Shown in pieces: positions 25,154-34,252 of a stretch of DNA of 64,000 bases. The notes beneath the pieces were generated by a model. The model made no database searches and was not told the DNA's origin. It saw only the letters and a program-made list of their open reading frames with translations. This DNA comes from Candidatus Aalborgicola danicus (GTDB lineage: Bacteria; Pseudomonadota; Gammaproteobacteria; Burkholderiales; Burkholderiaceae_C), in assembly GCA_016703945.1 (NCBI GenBank), contig JADJBC010000059.1:310001-374000 (forward strand), read 5' to 3'. Made by a program: the position numbers and the translations under genes. Position 1 is the first letter of the stretch. Each line of letters begins with the position of its first letter.

Positions 25154-26299
25154 ATGACCTACCTACATAATTCCGGCCGACGGCAAATCGTTCGCGCTAT
25201 GGCCGGGCTGACCCTCGCCGGTGCCACGCCCCTTTGGGCCCAACCGTCCAAAGTTGCTCCAGGTTCACGTCCCATATTGGTCGCCCAGATCGTGGATATG
25301 TCGACCGGTCAGATCGACGTCTCCAAGGACTTTGTGGTCGGCGCGCGCACCGCATGGCAAGAAATCAACGGCAAGGGCGGCATCCAGGGCGCCACGGTCA
25401 AACACATGGTGATCGAAGTCGACGGCAGTACCACCAGCCTGCGGTCCGCTGTGGACACCTTGAAGTCCGAGTCCCAATGTGTCGTGTTATTTGGCTCGGC
25501 AGGTGACAAGGCAGCGTCCCAATTGGTGCGCCTGCTGGATCGGGATATGCCCGATCTGGCACATGTCGCTCCCTGGTTACAAAACGTTGAAGCCGTTGCT
25601 TCCAAGTCAACGTTTCCCATTTTCGCCTCTCGCCAGGAACAGATTTCCCACGCGATACGCTCACTCTCCGTCATGGGCATCAGCCAGGTGGGTGCGGTCT
25701 ACGGCACAACCGCCGAATACACAGCCTACCGCAACGACCTGGAGCAGATCGCTAAAACACTCAACTTGGCAATCGTGTCGTACCACACCGATGGTGATTT
25801 GTACGATCTGGCACAAACCCTGACGACCAGCAGTCCTCGCGTGCTATTGTTTGTTGGTGGTACCCCTGAAATGGTGCGGTTTTCACAGGGCGTCGAAAAA
25901 CAGGCCGCTCAGCGTTATCTGATCGCGATGTCTGACGTCAATCTACAAAGCATCCAGCAACTGGGCGCATCACGCTTCACCCCGATGATCGCGACCCAGG
26001 TTGTGCCCATGGTCAATTCCAGTTTGCCGATTGTCAGGGCCTACCGTAGCGCCTTGGGACGACTGTTTGACGAGCCGCCCACCCCGCTCAGCCTGGCGGG
26101 GTATGTGTCCGCACGCTACACCCATGACGTGTTGCAGAGCATCGACGGGCCGGTCACCCGTACCAGCGCGTTGCAGGCCTTTGCACGGCGCGCTCCGATT
26201 GACATGGGTGGCTTTCGCGTCAATCCCGATGGCAAAGGCCAAGGATCCGCCTTTGTGACCCAGAGCATGGTGTCGGCAGATGGCCGGCTGATCGGGTGA
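25154..26299 (+). CDS. Periplasmic substrate-binding protein, Leu/Ile/Val-binding (type I) fold
   Basis: A 381-residue exported protein. The N-terminus has a twin-arginine-like GRRQIVRAMAGLTLAGATPLWAQ signal. The mature part has the type I periplasmic binding fold of amino-acid/amide receptors (AQIVDMSTGQIDVSKDFVVGARTAWQEINGKGG, DTLKSESQCVVLFGSAGD, GVGAVYG-like segment near 175). No permease or ATPase adjoins it; ppx follows directly, with ATG 26383. The ligand is unknown. It may be a stand-alone receptor or may feed a transporter elsewhere. Confidence 0.75.
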   Translation: MTYLHNSGRRQIVRAMAGLTLAGATPLWAQPSKVAPGSRPILVAQIVDMSTGQIDVSKDFVVGARTAWQEINGKGGIQGATVKHMVIEVDGSTTSLRSAVDTLKSESQCVVLFGSAGDKAASQLVRLLDRDMPDLAHVAPWLQNVEAVASKSTFPIFASRQEQISHAIRSLSVMGISQVGAVYGTTAEYTAYRNDLEQIAKTLNLAIVSYHTDGDLYDLAQTLTTSSPRVLLFVGGTPEMVRFSQGVEKQAAQRYLIAMSDVNLQSIQQLGASRFTPMIATQVVPMVNSSLPIVRAYRSALGRLFDEPPTPLSLAGYVSARYTHDVLQSIDGPVTRTSALQAFARRAPIDMGGFRVNPDGKGQGSAFVTQSMVSADGRLIG

Positions 26300-26382
26300 A
26301 ACCGTCAGCCCGCTCCGAAACCCGCACCAGTGGCCGGTGCTATGCTTCTACGATTGCTCCACCATCCAGAAAAAGAGAATCG

Positions 26383-27891
26383 ATGCACATGGGAAATCGC
26401 CTGGCCGCCGTGGATTTGGGGTCCAACAGTTTTCGACTTGAAATTGGCCGGGTCGAGCACGGCACCTTTCAGCGGACCGAATACCTGAAAGAAACCGTGC
26501 GCCAAGGTGGTGGTCTGGATGAGAATCGCAACCTGACCCCGCAGGCCATGCAAAGCGGCTGGGATTGCCTGGCGCGGTTTGGTGAGCGTTTGGCCGGTTT
26601 CAAACCGGGCGAGGTTCGCGCTGTAGCCACACAAACCCTGCGCGAGGCGCGCAACCGGGACGCGTTTTTGCAGCGCGCCAATGCCATTCTGGGGTTCCCG
26701 ATCAACGTGATTTCCGGCCGCGAAGAAGCCCGCCTGATTTACCAAGGTGTGGCCCAAATGTTGCCGCAATCCGACGACCGCCGCCTGGTCATCGACATCG
26801 GTGGGCGGTCTACCGAACTCATTTTGGGCAAGGGAACCACACCACTGGTCATGGAGTCATTCCGTGTGGGCAGCATTGCCTGGTCCAACCGGTATTTTCC
26901 TGATGGCCAATTTACAAAAAAATCGTTTGCCATTGCCGAGATTGCAGCCAAGGCGGTGCTTGATGAGGCCTTGGACGCCTACCATCCCAGCCTGTGGGAC
27001 ACCGCATACGGCTCCGCCGGAACGGTAGGAGCCATTGCCGACGTGCTGGTAGCAGCGGGTTGGCCAGCAGGCGTTGTGACGCAGGATGGTCTGGACTGGT
27101 TGCTGGACAAACTGCTGGCGGCCCAGGGTGCTGACCGGCTCAAAATAGCTGGCATGCGTGAGGACCGCAAGGCCATCATTGGGGGTGGGGTCAGTATCAT
27201 GCGTGCCGTGTTCAGTTTGCTGGGCATTCAAACACTGGCGCAAGCCGCTGGCGGCTTGCGCCATGGCCTGATTTGCGATTTACTGGGTGCAGACAACCAC
27301 GAAGACGACCTGCGCGTCAAAACGGTGCGACGGCTGGCCAGCAAGTTCGGCGTCGACACCACACACGGCGAACGGGTGGGCCGCGTCGCCATCCAGCTGT
27401 TCGGCCAGCTTGTTGGTACCAACGGCAGTGTGCCTTCCGGCAACAACGGCCGGCTCTTTCGCAAGCTGGCATGGGCAGCCCAATTGCATGAAATTGGCAG
27501 CCATATCTCCCACAGCGACTACCACAAACATGGTGCCTACATCCTCGACAACGCCGATGCCATGGGTTTTTCACTTTCTGAAATGCACCGACTGAGCCTG
27601 CTGGTGCTTGGCCACCGGGGCAAGTTGCGCAAGCTGGAGCCAGCGTTTGACGAGCCGGACCTGGTGCCGCAGTTGATGGCATTGAGGCTTGCGGTCCATT
27701 TGAGCCACGCGCGGCGCGACCCAGACCTTGTTGGCATGAGCCTGACACGCCTGGATACGCAAGGCAAAGCCATGCAATTGCGTTGCCGTGCGGGCTGGGC
27801 GGACGCGTTTCCGCAGTCTGCATACCTGCTGCGCGAAGAAGCCCAGGCCTGGCAGAAAACGCCCTGGTCGCTGGAAATTTTGGAATGTTGA
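26383..27891 (+). CDS. ppx: Exopolyphosphatase (Ppx/GppA family)
   Basis: A 502-residue enzyme of the ASKHA fold releasing phosphate from polyphosphate (GppA-type pppGpp hydrolysis cannot be excluded). Phosphate-1 motif LAAVDLGSNSFRLEIGRV, phosphate-2 motif LVIDIGGRSTELILG, GSAGTVGAIADVL, and a C-terminal HD-like helical domain (LHEIGSHISHSDYHKHGAYIL). I chose ATG 26383 (MHMGNRLAAVDLG) with AAAGAGA upstream; ATG 26389 is possible. The gene is in the phosphate island together with ppk and pst. Confidence 0.93.
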   Translation: MHMGNRLAAVDLGSNSFRLEIGRVEHGTFQRTEYLKETVRQGGGLDENRNLTPQAMQSGWDCLARFGERLAGFKPGEVRAVATQTLREARNRDAFLQRANAILGFPINVISGREEARLIYQGVAQMLPQSDDRRLVIDIGGRSTELILGKGTTPLVMESFRVGSIAWSNRYFPDGQFTKKSFAIAEIAAKAVLDEALDAYHPSLWDTAYGSAGTVGAIADVLVAAGWPAGVVTQDGLDWLLDKLLAAQGADRLKIAGMREDRKAIIGGGVSIMRAVFSLLGIQTLAQAAGGLRHGLICDLLGADNHEDDLRVKTVRRLASKFGVDTTHGERVGRVAIQLFGQLVGTNGSVPSGNNGRLFRKLAWAAQLHEIGSHISHSDYHKHGAYILDNADAMGFSLSEMHRLSLLVLGHRGKLRKLEPAFDEPDLVPQLMALRLAVHLSHARRDPDLVGMSLTRLDTQGKAMQLRCRAGWADAFPQSAYLLREEAQAWQKTPWSLEILEC

Positions 27892-27937
27892 GGTCCGTCG
27901 GGGTCAGTGACTGATAACCCGCAGGTATCATGCTTGG

Positions 27938-28750
27938 ATGGGTACCACGGTCTTCATGTCACGTTGGTTCGAACAATGGGTAAGAGCAACCCAGCTATGG
28001 GGCTGGGAGTGGTGGCGTCTGGCTTACCTGTCGTCCGTCATTCTGGTGTTGGGGCTGTCAATATCCACCTACAGCCATACGCTGCGCACGTCGATTGCGA
28101 ACCACACCTACCGCAACACCGCCCCCATCCTGTTGGGTTTCACAGTGGTGTGCGCCCTGGTCTCGGTTGTGCTGACACGCATCGTTTTGGTCACCGCCAT
28201 GAGTTATGGGCTGTCGCAATACGCCTTGCAAGTGGTGATACGCGTGCTGGTGCTGGAGATCATTCCGCTCACCGCCGCCCTGTTCGTCGCGTTGCGCTGC
28301 ACCATTCCGGATGGCGCTGAACTCGTTGCCATGCGGGCCCACCAGGCCAAAGGTGGCGGATCTGCGCAGAACCTTGCATTGCTGCAATCCGAAGTCATGC
28401 CGCGCGTCATCGCCGGCTTGCTGTCCGGCATCACCCTTGCTGCTTTGAGCAGTGTGGTGGCGTCGCTGGTGGCCTACCTGACCAGTTACGGCTTTTCGGT
28501 GTTTGGTTTTGCGACCTACACCCGCCTGTTTGGCCAAGTTTTCAGCCCCGCTGTCTCGCTGATTTTCATCCTGAAAACACTGATTTTTTGCCTGACTGTT
28601 TCGTTGATTCCCATGGCTTCAGCCCTTATGGATAGCGGCGGTGCGGGCGGCCACACCGCCCGGACCAGCGCTGAAATGCGGGGTCTGGTGCGCATGTTCA
28701 CTCTGGTGCTGTTCTTTGAAGTGGCCTCATTGATAGGCAACTACTACTGA
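27938..28750 (+). CDS. MlaE-family ABC permease (lipid transport)
   Basis: A 270-residue membrane protein with five to six TM segments and the MlaE/permease-domain pattern LVAMRAHQAKGGGSAQNLALLQSEVMPRVIAGLLSG. It is followed after 28 bases by an MCE-domain protein and then an auxiliary lipoprotein, the standard order of MCE-type lipid transporters except that the expected ATP-binding subunit gene is absent. Which lipid it moves and in which direction is unknown. An internal ATG at residue 7 is an alternative start. Confidence 0.8.
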   Translation: MGTTVFMSRWFEQWVRATQLWGWEWWRLAYLSSVILVLGLSISTYSHTLRTSIANHTYRNTAPILLGFTVVCALVSVVLTRIVLVTAMSYGLSQYALQVVIRVLVLEIIPLTAALFVALRCTIPDGAELVAMRAHQAKGGGSAQNLALLQSEVMPRVIAGLLSGITLAALSSVVASLVAYLTSYGFSVFGFATYTRLFGQVFSPAVSLIFILKTLIFCLTVSLIPMASALMDSGGAGGHTARTSAEMRGLVRMFTLVLFFEVASLIGNYY

Positions 28751-28778
28751 GCCACACGAAACAAAACTCCGTACCCGC

Positions 28779-29735
28779 ATGAACACCACGCCACAACCAT
28801 CATCCGGTGTCACACACCTTGAAATCAAGGCCAAGTTACTGATGGTTTTGACGTTGATACTGCTGTGCGGTTCGGCGTTGTTTGTGATGTATTCCCGAGG
28901 TTTTTTTGAGGCCACACAGCGCCTGGTCTTGATGGCAGAAGACTCCGAAGGCGTGGTCGTTGGCATGGACCTGACGTTTTCGGGCTTCCCGATCGGGCGG
29001 GTGCACCGAATTGAATTGGCTGAAGACGGCAAGGTGCGTATTCTGCTCGACGTCACAGCCAAGGACGCCCACTGGCTGCGCACCAGCAGCGTATTCACGC
29101 TGGTGCGTGGTGTTGTCGGCAGCCCCAACATTCGGGCCTATACCGGTGTATTGGATGACCCTGTGCTGCCGGATGGCGCTGTGCGCACGGTCTTGCAGGG
29201 CGATTTAAGCGCCGAGATTCCCAAGGTCATCGCCGGAGCCAAGGAACTGATCGACAACCTCAATACCCTGACCAACGCCAGCGGACCCCTATCAACCAGC
29301 TTGGGCAACCTGCAAACGCTGACCGGGCGATTGAACCAGCCTGCAGGGGCGCTGCAAGTCTTGCTAGGCAACGAACAGGACGCGCGTAAAGTGATCGCCA
29401 CCATAGAGCGCAGCAATGCCTTGCTGACCAAGCTGGGAGCCATTGCGACCCAGGCCGAGACCCAGGTTTTTGGTCCACAAGGGGTCATGCCCCAAACCCT
29501 GGCGACCATCCGTCAGCTCGACAGCCTGCTGGGAGAATCCCGCGACAGTTTGAAAAAAGTGGACGCCATTCTGCGCGATGCCCAGGTCATCAGCGCCAAT
29601 GCCAAAGGCGCTAGTGCTGATCTGGCTGCACTGCGGGCCGACGTTGACACCAATCTCCGAAAAATCGAGAGCCTGGTCAACGAGATCAATCGCAAATGGC
29701 CCTTTGCCCGCAATACCGAGATTCAATTGCCATGA
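28779..29735 (+). CDS. MCE/MlaD domain periplasmic protein
   Basis: A 318-residue protein anchored by one N-terminal TM (LLMVLTLILLCGSALFVMYSRGFF, about 25-48). An MCE domain follows (VVVGMDLTFSGFPIGRVHRIEL) and a long predominantly helical C-terminal region with repeated hydrophobic heptads that could form a needle-like coiled coil, as in PqiB/YebT-like or MlaD-like subunits. It ends with an ATGA overlap into the lipoprotein gene. Confidence 0.88.
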   Translation: MNTTPQPSSGVTHLEIKAKLLMVLTLILLCGSALFVMYSRGFFEATQRLVLMAEDSEGVVVGMDLTFSGFPIGRVHRIELAEDGKVRILLDVTAKDAHWLRTSSVFTLVRGVVGSPNIRAYTGVLDDPVLPDGAVRTVLQGDLSAEIPKVIAGAKELIDNLNTLTNASGPLSTSLGNLQTLTGRLNQPAGALQVLLGNEQDARKVIATIERSNALLTKLGAIATQAETQVFGPQGVMPQTLATIRQLDSLLGESRDSLKKVDAILRDAQVISANAKGASADLAALRADVDTNLRKIESLVNEINRKWPFARNTEIQLP

Positions 29736-30454
29736 CGAAGTACGACTCCAAAGCATCTTTGGCGCGCCTGCACCCTTCATCTCAGCCTGTCGCCAGGTCG
29801 GTCATGTCGGTGGCATTGGTGTTGGCACTTACGGGCTGCTCCACCGCCCCCCAAACACCCGATTGGCAAATGGAGGCCAAATCCGCCATGGACCGCGCGG
29901 TGGCCGCTTATTTGCAAGGCGATGACCGGGTCGAGACAGCGGAAGTTGCGAGGGCGCGACGACAGATTGCCGGCACCGGCCGTGGTGACCTGTTGGCCAG
30001 TACCGAACTGCTGAAATGTGCCACCCGAGTCGCCAGCCTGGTTTTCGAACCCTGTGCTGCGTTTGAGACCTTGCGGCAGGACGCCACTGACGCCCAGCGC
30101 GCCTATGCCGACTATCTGCGTGGCCAATACTCTGAGGCGTCGATACCGCTGTTGCCCCCGATGCAACGCGCTGCCGCCACTCGGTCGGCCGTGGACGCCA
30201 GCGCACTGCAGGCCGGCGCAGACCCATTGTCCCTGTTGGTTGCTGCGGGGGTGTTGTTGCAAACGGGCAAAACCAGCCCAGCGGTCGTCGACCAGGCCGT
30301 TGCAACGGCATCGGCACAGGCTTGGCGGCGGCCACTGTTGGCGTGGCTGGGCGTGCAAGCGCACAGCGCGCAAATCGCCGGACGCGGTGACGACGAAGCG
30401 CGCATTCGGCGGCGCATGGCGATGGTTCTTGGTGAAGTCCCGGCTGTGAAGTAA
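29732..30454 (+). CDS. Auxiliary lipoprotein of the MCE transporter cluster
   Basis: A 240-residue protein with signal peptide and lipobox (VLALTGC, Cys near 36), then a largely helical Ala/Arg-rich body without recognised catalytic motifs. The start is the ATG 29732, which overlaps the MCE gene stop. Position suggests an outer-membrane or periplasmic accessory component; the sequence is not obviously PqiC-like. The cysteines at LLKCATRVASLVFEPCAAF could form a disulfide. Confidence 0.7.
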   Translation: MTKYDSKASLARLHPSSQPVARSVMSVALVLALTGCSTAPQTPDWQMEAKSAMDRAVAAYLQGDDRVETAEVARARRQIAGTGRGDLLASTELLKCATRVASLVFEPCAAFETLRQDATDAQRAYADYLRGQYSEASIPLLPPMQRAAATRSAVDASALQAGADPLSLLVAAGVLLQTGKTSPAVVDQAVATASAQAWRRPLLAWLGVQAHSAQIAGRGDDEARIRRRMAMVLGEVPAVK

Positions 30455-30485
30455 TCGCCGAGCCGCCCGATCTGCGGGCAAGAAC

Positions 30486-32347
30486 CTACTGCGCGGGTCG
30501 CTCCAGCAAACCCATTCCCACACGCTTGGCCTCGTGTTTGGCCATAGCGGCCAGATTAGCCACATCTTCTGCCCTGGAGCACTGGTCCGCGCCAATGGGA
30601 ACGGCCCCGATCGACACGGTGGTGCAGGGAAAAACCGCTGCACACCATGCCGGTCTTCGGCCTCAATGCCGCCGGCGTGGCGTGCCTCGGCGTCAAACAG
30701 GCTAAGCGCCTGCGTATTGAAGTCGTGCACCAAGCGCTGACAGCGATGCCGCCAGTCCAGGCTCTGGTACAGGATGATGAAGTCGTCCCCTCCCACGTGG
30801 CCCAAAAAGTCACGTTCGCTATCACATTGGGCCATCGCCAGCCGCGCCAACAGGCGGATCATTTCGTCTCCGCGCCAGTAGCCGTAGTAATCGTTAAAGG
30901 GTTTGAAATTGTTGAGGTCGGCGTAGCAGGCCACAAACTTGGCCTTTTTTTGGATCAACCTTTCCATGTGTTGGCTGATGGGTATGTTGCCGGGCAAAAA
31001 GGTCAGGGGATTGGCATGGCGGGCGGCTTCGATCCGCGTTTCCGTCACCGACCGGACCAATTGGTCGCCGGTTCCCAGGCCAATATAGCGGCCGTTCTCC
31101 GTCACAATGAAACCGTCCGCCAGGTAGCGTTGATCGTCCGAGGTCAGGATACCAATCAGCTCATCCACGCTGTGGTCGCGTTCTATCAAGCGCGGCTGAA
31201 AATTGGCATGCATTACGCAGGGCTTGCGCCCCCACACCTCCCGGTAATACAGCTTGCTGTACTCGTTCATGAACCGTGCGCGGTTGACCAGGGCGACCGG
31301 CTTGCCCTGCGACAACATCGCCACCGCATGCAGGTCCGGCCACTGGGCAAAACAGACCGCCAAATCATCATTGGACGTTTCAGCCGTGACGGTGGGGGCC
31401 TGAACCAGCGCCAGGTTGCGCAGTTGGCCATTCGGCGTAACACGCCCCCGCTGCGGGAAGACCACGATTTCCCGTTCACCCAGGATACGCTGCGCGTCGA
31501 TGTCGACATACTGCACGGGAGCGGTATTGGGGTGGCCCAAAAAGTAGCCCTGTCCATAGGCAATCCCCAAGTCCCGCAGGACACGCAGCTCTTCTTTGGT
31601 CTCAACCCCTTCGGCCACCAGGGCGGTTCCAAATATGTCGGCAATCTGCTGTAGGGCCTGAATGGTCTTCAGCTTGTCACCATGCTGGCTGATATTGTGG
31701 GTGAAGTATTTGTCGATTTTGACCACCTCGGGCTTCAATTGCGACCACAAGCGCAAGCTGGAGCGGCCATCACCAAAGTCGTCGAGCGCCAGGGAGACAC
31801 CCGCGGCGCGGACTTCTGCAACCACGGTGGCCAGATCGTCCATGTCCTCAATACGCTCGTGCTCCGTGATCTCCAGCACCAGCATACGTGGCACGACCCC
31901 CAGGTCACCAATCAACCGCAACAAATGCTCCATACCCGAGGAGCGTACGAGCTGGGTCAACACCACCGCACTCATGTTGACAAAAAACCGCCCTGGCACG
32001 CCGGTGTGACCCCAATGGCGCAACGCCGTACTGACACTGGTGTACTCAAATTCAAAACCCAGACACTCCTGTGCGGCGGCTCGCAGCAACGCGTCCGGCG
32101 TGTGCAAAGCCGTACCCCGAGGGCCCCGAATCAGGGCTTCATGGGCATAAATGCTCGCGTCAGCTAAATTAACAATAGGCTGAAACACCGGGTACAGGGT
32201 ACGGCGCTGCAACACCCTTTCCAGTGGCCTTTGTCCGGCAATGGACGGGAAACCCATATGATGGTGGGCCGCCACCCCCCCGATACGCGTACGCAACCCG
32301 GCATCAGTGGGACCGAATGCGAGCGGGTCTGCGGCAGAAATCAACAT
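30486..32347 (-). pseudogene. EAL-CBS-GGDEF c-di-GMP signalling protein, C-terminal frameshift
   Basis: The N-terminal EAL phosphodiesterase domain is at about 45-290, with HEALIRGP (EAL motif), VLEITEHERIED, ALDDFGDGRSSLRL and KIDKYFTHNIS. A CBS-type region (about 330-470) and a GGDEF domain with GGDDF (FLGHVGGDDFIILYQS) follow. Near 30627-30634 (minus strand T5C3) the frame shifts; one extra base restores PCTTVSIGAVPIGADQ ... KRVGMGLLERPAQ and a stop at 30486, giving 620 residues. As sequenced the frame continues to 29777, antisense to the lipoprotein gene, which is not credible protein. Loss of the last 50 residues would damage the cyclase domain but leave EAL intact. Confidence 0.8.
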
Positions 32348-32598
32348 GGGGATGCCTGAGAAAGCGGAGACACTCCGGGCAGCCCAATCTAGTCCACGAA
32401 AATGGCACTTCTATGACAACGGCAGGTGCAGCTCGCATCCAATACGCAGCCGCTGCGGCCGAAAAATATTGAACAAATTGGCCTCCAGCCCCCGTGGAAT
32501 ATGCGCAAGCAGCTATCACCTATGTAGCAACTTTACTGGCAAACCGGTCCGCTCGCCGTGAACCATGGTGCGCCTGGTTCGCCGTTGTGCGGCAACAT
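32348..32598. other. Intergenic region between EAL-GGDEF gene and corA
   Basis: The 251 bases hold a reverse-oriented full copy of repeat family A (32481-32530). The rest shows no gene, terminator or promoter I can support. Confidence 0.5.
32481..32530 (-). repeat. Dispersed repeat family A, full intergenic copy
   Basis: Minus strand GTTGCTACATAGGTGATAGC, spacer TGCTTGCGCATATTC, then CACGGGGGCTGGAGGC. It is the most consensus-like copy outside genes. Confidence 0.8.
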
Positions 32599-33912
32599 TC
32601 ACTTTGTTTGCATGAATTTTCGTGCCTTGGCCTGGCGACCCTCAGAATGTTTGAGTGCCACATAGGTCAAGGCGCCGATCAGCGATGCACACACCAGAAA
32701 ACCTCCGTACGCCAGCGGCCACGGCACGCCATGCGTCATCATGGAAAACTCGGACATGCCGCCAACACCCGCCAGAATATTGATGGGCATGAACACGACG
32801 CCAAACACCGTCAATTGGTTAACGCGTTTGTTCTGGTTGATGTTGATAAAACCGATGGTGGCATCCATCAGAAAATTGATTTTGTCGAACAAGAAGGACG
32901 TGTGGTTGTTCAAGGACTCGATGTTTTGCAGTATTTGCCGTGCGTCCTCCACCTGAGCAGGCGCCAGAATCTTGCTGCGAATCAGAAAATTGATGGCGCG
33001 CTGGCTGTCCAGAATATTGCCCCGGATGCGGCCGTTCAGGTCTTCTTCTTCGGCAATGTCACTGAGAATGGCTGCCGCTTCACGGTCACTAATGGCCTCG
33101 CTCAGAACCTGTCGTCCGACTTTTCCCAACGTGCCGTAAATGCCTTCCAGTGAGTCCGCTGAATATTCCACGTCGGCGCCATACAGATCCAGCAGCAAGT
33201 CGTTGCAGTCGGTCACGTAACCTGGCTGTGTCTGGGCGCGTTTGCGCTGAAGCCTGAATACGGGCAAATCCTCGTTGCGCAGAGAAAACAAAATCCCCTG
33301 GTGCACAATAAATACGACTGCAATGCTGCGCGAGTTGCCCTCGCGGTCCAACAGGAAATTGGAATGCAGATAGATGTCTGCGTTGTCTTCAATATGGAAG
33401 CGCGTGCTGACCTCCAGGTCCGTCATGTCGCCGGGGTCTGGCAGCAGCAGCCCAAAGTGCAGCCCCACATAACTGCGTTCGGCCCGGGTTGCATTCACCA
33501 GGTCAATCCAGATCGGGCGGATTCCTTCGAGGTTCTTGCGACTTTCGATCACAATTTGCTGTAGCTTGCCCTCTCGCAGTTCAAAGGCGTTCACCTGGGT
33601 CTGGTCGAATGCAGGCTCCCGGTTCCCGACCAGTTGTTCGCGACACGCATCGGAAACCTCCCACAAGACCTCATTCTGTCGGCTGTCCGGTACCTGTTGC
33701 CAGAACAGGGCGGCGTCCTCAACGGGCAAGCCCTCCAGAATCTCACCAATGCCAGCGGAAGGCGTCACAGCAATAAAATTTTGCAACTCTGCTGAATGCT
33801 GCCGTTGCACCAGGGTTTCTATCACGTCGTGTTTGGGCATGACCTGACCATGCACCATGCCTTCCACCCGTCGTTGCTTCTTCAGCATTTCAGAAACTTT
33901 ATCCATCGACAT
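32599..33912 (-). CDS. CorA-type divalent cation channel with MgtE-N-like domain
   Basis: A 437-residue protein. Residues about 28-95 (HDVIETLVQRQHSAELQNF ... GLPVEDAALFWQQVPDSRQNEVLWEV) look like the helical MgtE N domain. The remainder is CorA-like: a cytoplasmic alpha/beta part, a long helix (QRAINFLIRSKILAPAQVEDARQILQNIESLNNHTSFLFDK) and two C-terminal TMs. The pore signature after TM1 reads GGMSEF where CorA proteins have GMN followed by an acidic residue. Magnesium or another divalent ion is expected. The changed signature could alter selectivity. Confidence 0.82.
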   Translation of the reverse strand: MSMDKVSEMLKKQRRVEGMVHGQVMPKHDVIETLVQRQHSAELQNFIAVTPSAGIGEILEGLPVEDAALFWQQVPDSRQNEVLWEVSDACREQLVGNREPAFDQTQVNAFELREGKLQQIVIESRKNLEGIRPIWIDLVNATRAERSYVGLHFGLLLPDPGDMTDLEVSTRFHIEDNADIYLHSNFLLDREGNSRSIAVVFIVHQGILFSLRNEDLPVFRLQRKRAQTQPGYVTDCNDLLLDLYGADVEYSADSLEGIYGTLGKVGRQVLSEAISDREAAAILSDIAEEEDLNGRIRGNILDSQRAINFLIRSKILAPAQVEDARQILQNIESLNNHTSFLFDKINFLMDATIGFININQNKRVNQLTVFGVVFMPINILAGVGGMSEFSMMTHGVPWPLAYGGFLVCASLIGALTYVALKHSEGRQAKARKFMQTK

Positions 33913-34033
33913 AGCTGCAACTCCGAACGCTCACTTGAAACACCCAAATTGAAGACTGTACGCGCGTTCGAGCGTCATGAATTTGCAATCAAGCCCGACA
34001 ACAATCGAATCTCCTACAACGCCGCGCTCCTGA

Positions 34034-34252
34034 ATGTCAAACTACTACCAAACAACACAGATCTCGGACACCGGTTTGCGTTATGTGTCCAAGGAAAATG
34101 GCTCGCCTTTCCAGGGCATGGGCACCCCAGGCGAAACCATCAGTTGTATCCAGTGTGGCAAACACAAGCCCAGAACCCGGGGCTCGCTCAAACGTTATCT
34201 GAATTCCCTGCTCTTTTTCTGTTTTGACTGCAAGCCCGAGAAGCAAAAGTAA
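34034..34252 (+). CDS. Small CxxC-pair protein, probable zinc ribbon
   Basis: A 72-residue protein starting MSNYYQTTQISDTGLRYVSK, with CIQCGKHK (cysteines near 38 and 41) and CFDCK (near 63 and 66). Two CxxC knuckles 22 residues apart imply one zinc site. No enzyme motif is present. It ends one base before the stop of the convergent pyruvate-kinase-like gene. I do not recognise the family; it is probably a conserved hypothetical of this group. Confidence 0.65.
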   Translation: MSNYYQTTQISDTGLRYVSKENGSPFQGMGTPGETISCIQCGKHKPRTRGSLKRYLNSLLFFCFDCKPEKQK

